DNA from: Sciurus carolinensis
Lineage: Eukaryota > Chordata > Mammalia > Rodentia > Sciuridae
Assembly (NCBI RefSeq): GCF_902686445.1
Contig: NC_062222.1
Location: 132,749,035 to 132,813,034 of the forward strand
Direction: 5' to 3'
DNA length: 64,000 nt
A program made the translations under genes and the position numbers. How positions within the stretch are numbered: position 1 is the first letter of the stretch; each line of letters begins with the position of its first letter. Positions 34,880-45,240 of this stretch are shown here, piece after piece. A model generated the notes under the pieces. It worked only from the letters and a program-made list of their open reading frames with translations. It was not told the DNA's origin and searched no databases.

Positions 34880-36312
34880 TTGAAAAATGTAATCGATTCA
34901 CCTTTCAAGTAATTATTAATAGGTAACAACTTGCTATTGTCAATTTGTTTATTGTTTTCAAACTACTTTGTTCTTTGATTTGAAAAGTTTTTGTTGTAAT
35001 ATGCCTTTATTCTTTTCTCTTTACCTGTTGTATTTCTATTACTTTTTATTTTCATTGTGGTCACCATGAGACTTAAATAGGACATCTGATAGTTATAATG
35101 GTCTACTTTAAGTTGATGACAATCTTTTTACATACCCAAACTCTACACATTAACTACCCCTTATAATTTTGTTATTTATTTCAAAAAATATTGTATATTT
35201 AAATACTACATATTCCATAGAGAGCTATCAGTCAACAAATTATTATAGGTATTTTATGTAGTTATTTAAAAACATTTTATTTTGAACTTTGATGTAAGAG
35301 TTAAAAGTGATTTATATACCACCATTGCACTGCTGGAATATTCTGAATTCAATATATTCTTACCTTTATAGTTTTATTTGTTCATATTTTCATGTTGTTC
35401 TTTTGCTTCAACTTGAAGAACTTCCTTTAAAATTTCTTTCAAGTCAGATCTAGTGGTGATAAACTCTTGCTGCTTTTGTTTGTCTGAAAAAAATATCTCT
35501 CTCCTTTATTTTTAAAGAAGAGCTTTGCTGGATATAGTACTCTTTGTTAAAGTTGTTCTTTGCTTTTGTTTCATTTTGTTTTGATTTTTGAGACTTGAAT
35601 ATATTATCCCAATTTCTCCTAATCTACCTGATAAATCCCCTGATAGTCCTATAAATATTCTTAGTGTGATTATTCTTTTTTCTCTTTCTGACTTTATAAT
35701 TCTTTCCTTGTCTTTCACTATGAAAAATAAAAGTATAAGGTGTTTAAGTGAAGATTTCTTTATATTAATATATTTGAGGCTTTTGGAACCCCCAAGGATC
35801 TGGTTGTTCATTTCCCTACTTAGATTTGGGGAATTTCCAATTATTATTTCTTTAAATAAGATTTTCCCTCCTTTTCATATCTCTATGAGTTCTTAAGTTA
35901 GCATAATGCATAAATCAGTTCACTTTATTCTGTGCCATAACTTAAAAAGGCTTTCTTCACTCTTTTTCAATCTTTTGTCTTGGGGTTCCTCTAATTAAAC
36001 AATTTCATATGACCTTTCTTCAGTTTCATTTATTCTCTCTTCTCTCTGAGTCTGCTGTTGAAGCTCTCTGTGGAATTGTTCAGCTCAGTCATTTTGTTTT
36101 TTAGTTCCAGAATTTCCATTTGATTCTTTCTATGGTTTCTATCTCTGGGTTTGATTTCTATTTTTTTCATGTATTATTTTCCTTAACTTTTTTAGTCATC
36201 AAGCTGCTTGCTTTCCTGTTCTTCTTCTTTCCTCTTCTCCCTCTTCCCTCTTCTTCTTCAGTTCACTGAACTTCTTCAAACTGATTATTTTGAACTCTGT
36301 CAGGTAGTTTGT
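34880..36312 (-). mobile_element. Ancient L1 5' region, antisense, distal part
   Basis: The plus strand shows blocks of a familiar old placental L1 in reverse complement, in order: 'tcattgtggtcaccatgaga' (35052-), 'taaaagtgatttatatacca', 'ttgaagaacttcctttaaaa', 'tctagtggtgataaactctt', 'agctttgctggatatagtac', 'tgctgttgaagctctctgtg' and 'ttccagaatttccatttgat'. It ends at the insertion of an ERV-derived retrocopy and resumes at 39345. The frames here are chance. Confidence 0.6.
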
Positions 36313-36328
36313 AGAGCTCCAATTCTTT
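36313..36328. repeat. Target-site duplication of ERV retrocopy, left copy
   Basis: 'agagctccaattcttt', identical over 16 bp to 39329-39344. The final T bases merge with the T tract. Confidence 0.9.
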
Positions 36329-36351
36329 TTTTTTTTTTTTTTTTCTTTTTT

Positions 36352-36475
36352 CACATAAGGGAATTTATTAAGCAAACAGAGTGTCTCCCTGCAGGGTAAG
36401 AGAGAAAATGAAAGGGAAAGAGAAAGAGCATGTGCTAGAGAGAGTGGAAAGTGAGGAGGAGGAAAAGCAAGTGTG
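36352..36475 (-). repeat. 3' R region of the ERV retrocopy, with poly(A) signal
   Basis: Matches 39193-39327 over its full length except for an 11-nt length difference. Read on the minus strand, AATAAA (36369-36364) lies 11 nt before the end of R at 36352, exactly where the tail begins. Confidence 0.85.
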
Positions 36476-36669
36476 TAGGAGAGAGAAGCAAGAGAGGAAA
36501 GATGGTGGTTGAATTCCACCGGGCTAATGGGACCAATATCGGAGAAGTATACTTGGAAGCTGACTGATGAACCAATAGCTAGCTAGGATGTTCACAGATT
36601 GACAAGTGGTTGGGAAGCAGGGAAAATGACTGCAACAGAATGGGCAGGGGAGCAGCTTTATACATTACA
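36476..36669 (-). promoter_or_regulatory. U3 region of the ERV retrocopy
   Basis: On the minus strand it starts TGTAATGTATAAAGC at 36669 and ends at the R boundary. I see no TATA box at the usual distance from the inferred start near 36476. Confidence 0.65.
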
Positions 36670-36689
36670 TTCCCCCATTTCTGTTTTTA
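36670..36689 (-). other. Polypurine tract of the ERV retrocopy
   Basis: Minus strand 'aaaaacagaaatgggggaa' immediately before the TG that starts U3. Such a tract primes plus-strand DNA in retroviruses. Confidence 0.75.
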
Positions 36690-39000
36690 TAAGAAAACCT
36701 TTTGCTCTCCAGTTCTTTCTGAAGCCTTCTCTCTCCTTCCTGCCTAAGTGACTGGGGCTGGTTTTGCAGGTGAGATGTAAAAAGTTCATTCTCCTTCCAG
36801 ACTTCCAAAGGCAGATGGTTTCCGTGGACTTCATTTCCTCGATTTGACTGATCCCCTATTTCTACACTAACTGCCTGTCCCCAATTCTGACTTCATTTAC
36901 CCCTCTAATTCAAGGAACTCCTTCACTGCTGTAGGGAAAGGGGATAATGACCTATGTGGTTTCCTTGAGCTGGAAAGGGGCAGCATGGGGCAAGCAGTTT
37001 GGAGTTCCCTTTTTAGAAATTGGGTCAATTGAGGGGTCCATGGTAGAAGTCCGGTTGGGGAAGAGCAGGTTGTAAAGGCATCTGGGGATGGGTGCTTTTT
37101 GGAGTCATTCTAATATGCAGCAGGGTTGTGAGGCAGAGCCTTATCTCAGGTAAGGTGGGACTTTTAGCTCTGTTCTCTGATGGAAATGCAGATTTAAAGA
37201 GTTATGTCAGCAATCTTTAAGAAGTTTAAATATATTGACTCCTGAGTCTATATGAACATTAGTTAACACAATTTAACATTATATCTAAAACATGAATTAA
37301 AGGAAGGCTGAGAGAGCTTTTAAGTTTACCTTTGTGTGGCAAAGTGGTAAAATGCTTTCATGCTTAACCTTTAAACAAATCAGGCTCTCAATAACTTTTA
37401 GAAATACATTTAACAAATTTTACATATACCCTATTGATGACAGGTCCTATAATAGAACATTAAATGATAGGTTTACCATTACAGACAAGTTTAATTTGGA
37501 GAATAGCAACTTGATTAATTTTCTGCTTTAAAGGCTTGTATACCTGGAAAATATGAACACATTTAATATACAAAGAATAAAGTTTTTAAGTATGTTACTC
37601 CATGGAATAACTTTGGAAGTTAATTAGATGTCTCTGACAAACACATTTGAGTAATCCCATACATGTTGACTCTAATTCACTCATCTTATTGTAAAAAAAC
37701 CAACATATCAGACAAGTGTACCAACAGTATTTGCTGTCTCTTTCCTGTTGAAGAAAAGTCGTAGAAAAATTAATGTTAGACATTTTATAAACATCAATAT
37801 TTTATTAGTGTGAACACCTAGAGACTTGTGAGTTAATTTTAAAGACATTTTACTTCTATTAGTTTGCCCAATTTTTTGAACCTCTTTAAATCAGGTGAAT
37901 TAAAAATATTTGGATCCATTTTAAAAATTTTAATTTTTATGTGCACTTATATTTAACACAAAAGCAAAGGCCTTGTAATGCTTATCTCCATTGCAATGTA
38001 ACGGATGTTCAAAAATACCTCTAGAGTTGGATAAAAAGAACTGATAAAAAATTATTAACCTAGTATGTAGGATCAAAATTGTGAGCTCAAAATTATAGCA
38101 TTTAAGAAAAACAAAAGTCTTAGAAGAAAAATGATAATGGTCATTAATTAAAGCATGAGAAAATGAGAAGGAGAGAAAAGGTGAAAGGGAGAAAAGTATT
38201 CTGAGTTGTAGCTCAGGAGAAATTTAAAATGGACACTTTTTTTTCTTTGGGTTTGAGACTGGTCTCCCACTGTGACTTCCTCCATTTACATTTCAATGTA
38301 AGCCTTGACTGAGATCTGAATCTGAAGGGGCTAAAATGTTCTAGCAGAAACTTGATGCTTAGGTCCTTTTAACCCTTTTCCTGGTTAGTAATTAATTTAG
38401 GTTTGGATGCAGAAAATTGTCAAACAATTATCTCCCGCTACTTGTGGGGAATGGGGGTTCTTATATTACGTGGAGAAGCAGGGGAAGACAGAGAAGCAGG
38501 GTCTGGAGGCACTTGAGCCTGCAGGAAGAGCCAAGAAGCAAGAAAGAAGAGACTTGAAGATAAGGAATCCCTTTCCATCTGCCCGCTTGCTCACGGAAGC
38601 TATGTGCCATTACACAAACAGATTTTGATGGCTTTAAGTACTAGGGGTCAGTCAAAGGGTTCCCAGGGTGGAGTCTGCCAGATTGGAGGACCCAGATTCC
38701 ATGGTGGGGACTGATACAGCCAAGTCTGTGGCCAGGACGTCCCAAGGCCAGAGTACTGGGCTGGAGATGAGGGGCAGCACATTGATCGTGTCGTTACACA
38801 AGCACCAATGTGTGTGCAGGACCAAAGCCGAGAAGGGTTTGTGGACCTGATATCAGGGTTTTCGAGTACAAGTGCATGAGCATGAGATGAGCCTCAACCC
38901 TGAGAGAATCTCCACCATAAAATCAGGAATCCACCCGGCAGATAAGACCGACTATAGGGGCCAGCCGTAACTGTAAATCGGCCTAGGGGAACCGGCCTAG

Positions 39001-39019
39001 AGGACTCACCAACCTGAAG
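39001..39019 (-). other. Possible splice donor in ERV leader
   Basis: Minus strand reads 'ttcaggttggtgagtcct', containing GGTGAGT about 130 nt downstream of the primer site. Plausible but untested. Confidence 0.35.
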
Positions 39020-39133
39020 TCCGGTGATGAACGCAGAGCAGAGCGTCCGGGCAGAATGGAAGGTGGGGCCGTGTCTGGGGGCACTGGGGCGTCGGATGGG
39101 GTTCCACTTGCTTAAGAGACAGTGGAAAATCCC

Positions 39134-39151
39134 ATCTGAGTCATGGCACCA
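39134..39151 (-). other. tRNA-His-type primer binding site
   Basis: Minus strand TGGTGCCATGACTCAGAT. The complement of the mammalian tRNA-His 3' end is TGGTGCCGTGACTCGGAT, so 16 of 18 match and both differences are G-to-A at CpG-like positions. It lies directly after the U5 end 'cccttaca'. Confidence 0.8.
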
Positions 39152-39192
39152 TTGTAAGGGATTCCCACGAAACCACGCCGGACACGGGAAAT

Positions 39193-39328
39193 CACATAAG
39201 GGAATTTATTAAGCAAACAGAGTGTCTCCCTGCAGGGTAAGAGAGAAAATGAGAGGTAAAGAAAAAGGAAAGAGAAAGGGCGTGCACTAGAGAGAGTGGA
39301 AAGCGAGGAGGAGGAAAAGCAAGTGTGG
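39193..39328 (-). repeat. 5' R region of the ERV retrocopy
   Basis: Second copy of R, ending at the target duplication. Its outer end marks the likely transcription start of the parent element. Confidence 0.82.
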
Positions 39329-39344
39329 AGAGCTCCAATTCTTT
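39329..39344. repeat. Target-site duplication of ERV retrocopy, right copy
   Basis: 'agagctccaattcttt' followed by AG. The inferred nick CTTT/AG resembles the LINE-1 endonuclease preference TTTT/AA. Confidence 0.9.
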
Positions 39345-40160
39345 AGTATCGGTTACTCATGTTCTATCACCTTTCAGTGATGATCATGTTTACATTTTTG
39401 TTTGTGATCCCTATGTCATTAATTTTGTGTGTTAACATTCAAGGAGTTATGCACCTCTCTTGGTTTTCACAGATGAGTTTTGACAAGAAAAAACCACTAC
39501 CAGTTTGCAGCTGGACTTACTGCTATTGTGCTCAGTTGATTTGGCATGATGCCCGGGTCTGGGGAGCAGGCTTGGTATCTGGGTCCATGTATGTGGGCCT
39601 AGAGCTTGAGGCTCTGCAATAGGCTTGCTATTTGGATCTGTAGTGAGTACCTGTTTCCTGAGTTTGAAAGACCCGAATAGCACAAGGGTCTAATTGTGGG
39701 CCTGGAAACAGTACATATGTGCACACCCAAAGCCTGGGTTCATGGAAGCTGGCAAGGATGGGTGTTGGTCTTAAACCTGAATGCACAGTGGATTACCTAG
39801 CATAGGGAGAATTCTTGAGTCTGATTCCTGAAAGGTGACCTGTGCTGAGACAGTCTTGGTTCTTAGGTCTTTAGGAGAAATCTTGGAACCTGGACATACA
39901 GAGAACAACCTGCCATTGAAGATGGTTTAGAGCCTATGTCAGTAGGACTGACCTGAATTCTTGGTAGACAGGAATAAATATATAACCTGGGGCCCTGAGG
40001 CTGGTCTGATGCCAACATTCCTGGCATTGTGACTGCTGCAACAAGGTCTGCGACAAGGAGCGGTGCTCATTTCATTCTCCTTCTACATTGCATAAGGTAT
40101 CTTTGTCACTCTGTCTGTTCAAGCTTGGTGAGGAGCGACAGGGTAATGTCACTCTAAAGT

Positions 40161-40200
40161 GACATTCTTCCTTCATTCTTCCTGACATTCTTCCTTCATT
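40161..40200. repeat. Short tandem duplication
   Basis: 'gacattcttccttcatt' occurs at 40161 and 40184, 23 bp apart. Confidence 0.85.
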
Positions 40201-40348
40201 AATGCGTCTTTTTAAAATTTTTCTGTGATACTCAGGTGCTTTCATTTCTTACCTGGCTGTCTTAACTCTTGTAAAAGAATGTTCACTCATGAATAGTAGT
40301 GCAAATCAATATTCCTCTGAATGGACGAGGGCTAGAAACTCCTAGTCT

Positions 40349-40357
40349 GCCATCTTG
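40349..40357 (-). promoter_or_regulatory. YY1-like CAAGATGGC motif at L1 5' end
   Basis: Minus strand CAAGATGGC close to the 5' terminus of the old L1. A YY1 site at this position sets the start of transcription in human L1. Here it is a relic. Confidence 0.55.
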
Positions 40358-40362
40358 CTGTT

Positions 40363-42384
40363 GTATGGCCGTACATCCACTTTCAAATCTAGACTCAAGT
40401 CACACAAAGTAGTTCCACCATCTAAGCTATCTCATTTAATCTCACTCAGCAACTCTCTCATTAGTATAGTACCAAATATTCATCCATTAATCTATGTAGG
40501 GCACCTTTTAGTTTTTCTGCATTACCTTATTGAGTAATCAAACAAACTTGTGATTAAGAGAGTTTAGGTAATTCCATTTTATAGATGTAAAATTAAATTT
40601 AAATTTATTTGTATAATACACTGTAGAAATTTGTTTGAGTTAGATTTGTCTAGTCAAATTCAAATTCAGATGCCTGCCTACTTCATTATGATGTTCTTCC
40701 CAGTGCATACCTGGTAAAATATAAATAATTTTTTTTTAAAAAAATGATAAATGAACATGTACTTTGAAAATTAGCATTAGTTGCACAACTGTGTTCATGC
40801 TGTATTTTAGACAAATTACTTTGTCTGTTTTGTTTAATCCTTAAAATATATCTTGAAGTTGGCATGTAGTTCAGAAAAAACAATGATGGCCCAGTTACCC
40901 AACTGTTGAGAACATCAAATGTTCTTGACTGCATACATCATAGTACTCCATTCCACATTCACTACTTAAACATTTGTAACAGTTATACTGAAAACAAGCA
41001 AAAAAATTTGAACTAAGACTGTCTCATTATTCTTAAGTATGTAGAATATGGATATATATATATATTATATATACACTTCTATATATGTGAGTATATAAAT
41101 ATAATTTCCATATGTAACTATATATTTATATATATAGTTAATATATAATTTAAGTTTAAATGTTCTCATTTAAAACACAAGAATAGTAATAGCTCTATAG
41201 TTTTAATTAAATAACATAATTGCTCTTTAGAAGCTTTGTGAAATATGCACACACAAGACACAGTTGTGATAATTGTCATTTTCAGGGCATCACATTGACT
41301 TGTGGGCATGTTGGTAAAACTTACTCTTTTGAATGATTGTAAGTGATGAGTCTTTTCTGAAAAATAACCTTGGATGTGACTGACATTAGGTGTAGGCAGT
41401 GTATTCCATAGTGATATTGTCACTGTTTTATCTGCTCAACCAAATTAAACTCTAAGATGAAACTTTTCAAGCTGTAGAATATTTAAATAATATGGAATTT
41501 TAAGACTGAATTCAATTATCTGCTTGAGAACTTTTGATTGTGTCTTTCCTGTGTGTGTTTCATGTCAGAAAACCTACACTTCCTCCTTTAGCTGGCGATC
41601 ATGAAAGTACCTGCCCTCGATTTTACTGTCAACATTTCAGGGGTGGATGGATTGAACACACCGCTGGAGGCCATGCTCATGGAAGAACTGCCATATATGC
41701 CTTTATACTTTAACTGACTTTGTGCAAATGGACTCTTCTTCTTAGGCCTCCTGTTATGTATCTCTTTTCCTATTTTGATAAAGTATGAGTTCAACATTCT
41801 ACCTCAGTGGCCTTTATTCTTTGTGTCTACAGATAGCTACCTGTACATTCTCCCTTGGGCCAGTTTCTCATCATTTGTAACTGGGAAGTTTTACATCCAA
41901 CAGCTTGAATGTAATCATTCTCCCCAGTCTGATGAAGTTTTGTTTGTACACAGTACTACTGGCATATCCTGCTATACTTCTGGAACGGGTCTTGGGTCTT
42001 CCCTGGTCCTCCCAAGCATGTTTGGAGCCCATGAACTCTATCTGTACTTTATTTGACCCCTTATTTCCTCTGTCATGACTCCAGTCAAATTTTGTTCCAA
42101 GACTCTGGACATTTTCCAGAATCTCCATTGTTCCCTATAACTGCACTCTCTGCACTGCACATACACTGACTTCTTCCCTGCTGTGGCCTTAAATCCCTGA
42201 CAATGGACGCTTACCAGATCTCAGTGAAAGGACTGGGACTGTTGTGAAAAAATCTTATGTTTCATGAATAAATTGGTCACATATATACTTCCCCTGAACG
42301 CTTCATCTCCACAGGTAGTACTCAGTGTAGACGGGCCAAATAGACATAAAAGCTCTACTTTAAATAAGAAATCAATGACTACCA
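40363..42384. other. Unassigned, with an AT-rich satellite-like patch
   Basis: 41050-41160 is nearly pure A/T with TATATA palindromes. The frames elsewhere (41166-41423, 41775-42056 and others) overlap in opposite strands and are not convincing. Confidence 0.45.
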
Positions 42385-42490
42385 AGGTTCAAATGTCCTC
42401 TCCAAGGTCACCAAAGGGAGAAACTTGAACTGTGGACTTCTGACTTGAATTCAGGACTCTGCCTGGTACTTCTGCCATAGTAGGTAGGCA
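42385..42490 (-). repeat. MIR SINE, antisense (weak)
   Basis: 'ctccaaggtcaccaaaggga' and 'cttgaattcaggactctgcc' resemble antisense MIR in order. Confidence 0.45.
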
Positions 42491-43439
42491 CTGTCATTAC
42501 AGCCACCTTTGTATCTGGCCTTCCTCTAATTTAGACTCATGTTTTCAGTACTGTAACTGGAAATTTAGGTTTTCTTCACTGCTGACACATATTTCTAAAT
42601 GTATGTAGTAAATTTAAATGAATAAGAGGCCTTACTGAGAGGGAAATCTGGATTATTATGTCCTGAAAGCAGATCAGTGCAAGCATTATAAGCACATAAA
42701 AATAACCTAAGGGTTGTTAATATGAATAATATGTTTTATCACCATTAAAGCAAGATTTAGATGTTTAGCCTTTTCTCACATAACAGGCTGTTCATTTTAG
42801 TACAAGAAGATTCTTAATAAAAATGATTAATGGGGTAAATAGCTTTTTTATATACACTGTTTTTCCTCTTTCTGAAATTATGTCTTTTTTCTTTTTTTTT
42901 TTTTTGAAAACTAAGCCTTTCTCTTCACAATAAATTAAAGGACACTCCTTATTACAACGGAAAAGATGAAACAAGTACACTCAGCAAGAGTTGATCTTCA
43001 ATATTGATGCTGAGATTTTTGTTGGAGAAAATTTCCTTGAGAACTCACCAGCAGGTAAAATTAGACCTAAGTTGTTTCTGTTTCTGAATAGTTTTTCCCG
43101 CTGGTAAATATATATAACTATATGTACATGACTTAGTTTCATCAAAAAACTAGTAAAAATGGAAGAAGAAAAATTCTTCCTTTGAAATTTAAAATTCAAA
43201 GAGAAGAGCAGATTCAATGTGAATTGATATTTTTTTCTAATAATTCGAATTTTGGGTTCAATGTGCAGCAGAATCCTCCACTGAGAGTGGTTCCCTCTGA
43301 ATTAGTTTGTCTTTAGTTCTTGATGCCTGGGTTCTTTGACCCAAGACTTCTTCCTTTCTACCCATAAATAGATATCTTGGGGAAGGAGAAGATGTCTTAT
43401 ATGGAATGACTCTCAATGTCCCCGGGACTCTAAGGTGTA
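42491..43439. other. No recognisable feature
   Basis: AT-rich, with a T-run at 42889-42905. The frames are short and lysine/phenylalanine-rich. Confidence 0.4.
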
Positions 43440-43810
43440 CCTTCATAAGCATTATTCACTGCCAGCCTTCAGGGTGTCTCTTGCCATATAGCCAGTGAGA
43501 CTGTGGAGATAATGGAGTTTGGCTTCTGTGGTGAGGACATGAAGAAACATGCCAGCTTCCTTCTTGCTCTCTTAGTTCTTTTTCTCCAGCGACAGCCAGT
43601 CCCCACATCTCAGAAATGCTTGAATAGTGAGAAACTGAGACCTCCTGCTAAAAGCCACATGGGTTGGAGGCTTTAACTCCAGTCCAGACCTGGACACCTG
43701 GTCAACACCTTGACTGTGATGGTATATAGTCCTGAAGTCTGGAAGTACCTATCTAAACCTGTCATGGATTCTTGAACCCCAGAAAACATGAGGTAAACAG
43801 TATTCATCCC
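43440..43810 (+). mobile_element. MLT1-type MaLR LTR
   Basis: 'atgccagcttccttcttgct', 'gagacctcctgctaaaagcc', 'gtcaacaccttgactgtgat', 'tcatggattcttgaacccca' and 'gaaaacatgaggtaaacag' occur in the order of an MLT1 LTR. Frames inside are not genes. Confidence 0.55.
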
Positions 43811-44619
43811 TGACAGTGCTAAACCTAGGATAACTTCTATGTAGCTTGAAATAACTGATTGACACACTAGCAGAACCCTCTACTGACCATCACCTTCCTT
43901 TGATAAATACAAGTTGGAGATAATTCCTTTTGAAAAATGCATAAGGTCATCATGGCTGGCACATCAGAAAACAGACCAGAACGACCTATCGAGTGCTCCA
44001 GTACCCCATGGTTTAAACATGGTAGAGTGGGAAGCTCACTGAGCTTCAGTGTTCAGAGCTCAATTCAGTCAGCAACACAGACTCACCAGCTGCTGGAACA
44101 TTCAGGGCCCGCTGCTGTGCTCTTCCTGGGGTCCGACGGGAAGGGGACTTCAAGGCCTTGTTCTGATGGCACTGAGAGCTGAGATGCATTCTCTTCCCTC
44201 CCATCCCCTGAGGAAGGCCAGCACTCACTTCCAGATGCCACAAGTCCATTCCAGCAGCACACTGCACCCAATGACTGGTCAATGTGAGCTTAGAAGGGCA
44301 ATACAAAGGCACAGCCCACTCCTCCCTGGAGACTATGCTGAAGGTCCAAGGCAGTTCCAGAACCTTCCTCAGGCTTCCCCTTTGTTGAAAAGTCCCTGCA
44401 GTTCAAGCTGTCATTCTGCCCGGTCCCTATGCTTTCACTAACTCTGTGCCCATGTGCCTTCTGAGCTCCTCAGCAGGTTCCTGTGTCCACATCCTCTTTC
44501 AGATCAGAGTCCATTCCCCAGGTAGCATCAATACTTGTCTTAATTCTCAATCTGGTTCCTTAGTAATTTTCTTATTTTTGAAATGATCAAACTGACCTAA
44601 TTTTTTTCTAAGACAATGA
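43811..44619. other. No recognisable feature
   Basis: Has the least AT-rich text in this part and frames of up to 130 codons on both strands (44049-44441 plus against 44046-44312 minus). They are mutually exclusive and domain-free. Confidence 0.4.
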
Positions 44620-44808
44620 TTCTTACAAAGATGTCCCAGGATCAGCAAACTAAGTGCTGTCTGGGAACTTGACAGAAAAAAATATATTTGATGACCTCAC
44701 ATTATATGTCCTGAACCAGAATCTCAGGGAATAGAGGTCCGGGTTGCATGTATGACAATTATTCAGGTGATTTCAATGTTCATAAAGTTTGAGAACACTG
44801 GTCTAAGA
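44620..44808. mobile_element. MER5A-like hAT DNA transposon relic
   Basis: 'gatcagcaaactaagtgctg', 'ctgaaccagaatctcaggga' and the terminal 'aagtttgagaacactgg' match the MER5A non-autonomous element, including its right inverted-repeat end. Confidence 0.65.
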
Positions 44809-45059
44809 TTTATTATGGCTCTTAAATATTCTGACTTTGAGTTGCTGTCATATTAATGTGCTTCAGTTGGTTGGTCCTGAGTTTTCATTGGATTGAATAA
44901 CATATAATTTGCATTCTGAATAATGCAAAATCAGATAAAGATTAAAAATATTAAATATAGGCTCTAGTACCTAGATTCTAAATTTTTCAACACTGCAAGA
45001 AGGAGAAGTTTATTTTAAGCAGATTGGTGGATACAAAGGTGTATAAACTTTGTCGTCAG

Positions 45060-45235
45060 GAGAGGTACTTTCTGATTCCAGTTTTACTACTATCAGATTG
45101 TATATTCAGAATCACATCAAATGTCTGAGCTATCGTTTTCTCATTTGTATAATGAATGTATAGATTCATGCACTGCCTACCTTACAGAGATGTAGTAAGG
45201 ATCAAGTGACACAATTTGGAAAAGAAAAATGTGCT
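45060..45235 (+). repeat. MIR SINE
   Basis: 'ttctgattccagttttacta', 'tctgagctatcgttttctca', 'tttgtataatgaatgtatag' and 'gtaaggatcaagtgacacaa' follow MIR in order. Confidence 0.6.
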
Positions 45236-45240
45236 TTAAT

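Larger units (their letters stand above)
36326..39328 (-). mobile_element. LINE-processed copy of an ERV genomic RNA (VL30-like)
   Basis: Minus-strand element of about 3.0 kb laid out like retroviral RNA, not like a provirus. In sense order: R (39328 to 39193), a 40-nt U5 (39192 to about 39153), a primer site (39151-39134), about 2.45 kb of internal sequence, a polypurine tract (36689-36670), U3 (36669 to about 36476), R again (36475 to 36352), and a poly(A) tail seen as T (36351-36326). There is no U3 at the 5' end and no U5 at the 3' end. The flanks are a 16-bp perfect duplication, far longer than the 4-6 bp made by integrases. The internal part holds no gag, pol or env frame; the longest minus-strand frame is 62 codons. 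Confidence 0.85.
39345..40362 (-). mobile_element. Ancient L1 5' region, antisense, 5' terminal part
   Basis: Continues the L1 interrupted at 36312. The text has degenerate repeating units built around 'ggagcaggcttgg', 'ctgggtccatg' and similar phrases (39545-39980), a known style of old L1 5' UTRs. It closes with the antisense L1 start 'tagtctgccatcttgctg'. So the 5' end of the L1 lies near 40362 on the minus strand. Confidence 0.55.

Noticed and set aside
36199..36519. 106-codon minus-strand frame near 36.3 kb
   Set aside because: Crosses the junction between the old L1, the T tract and the R region of the ERV copy; its lysine run is the poly(A) tail.
36326..39328. Ordinary provirus with two LTRs
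   Set aside because: The left end lacks U5 and starts with a T tract. The right end lacks U3, and the target duplication is 16 bp. This fits LINE-mediated copying better.
44046..44441. Overlapping frames of 88 and 130 codons on opposite strands
   Set aside because: Mutually exclusive frames in a slightly GC-richer patch; no motif on either.
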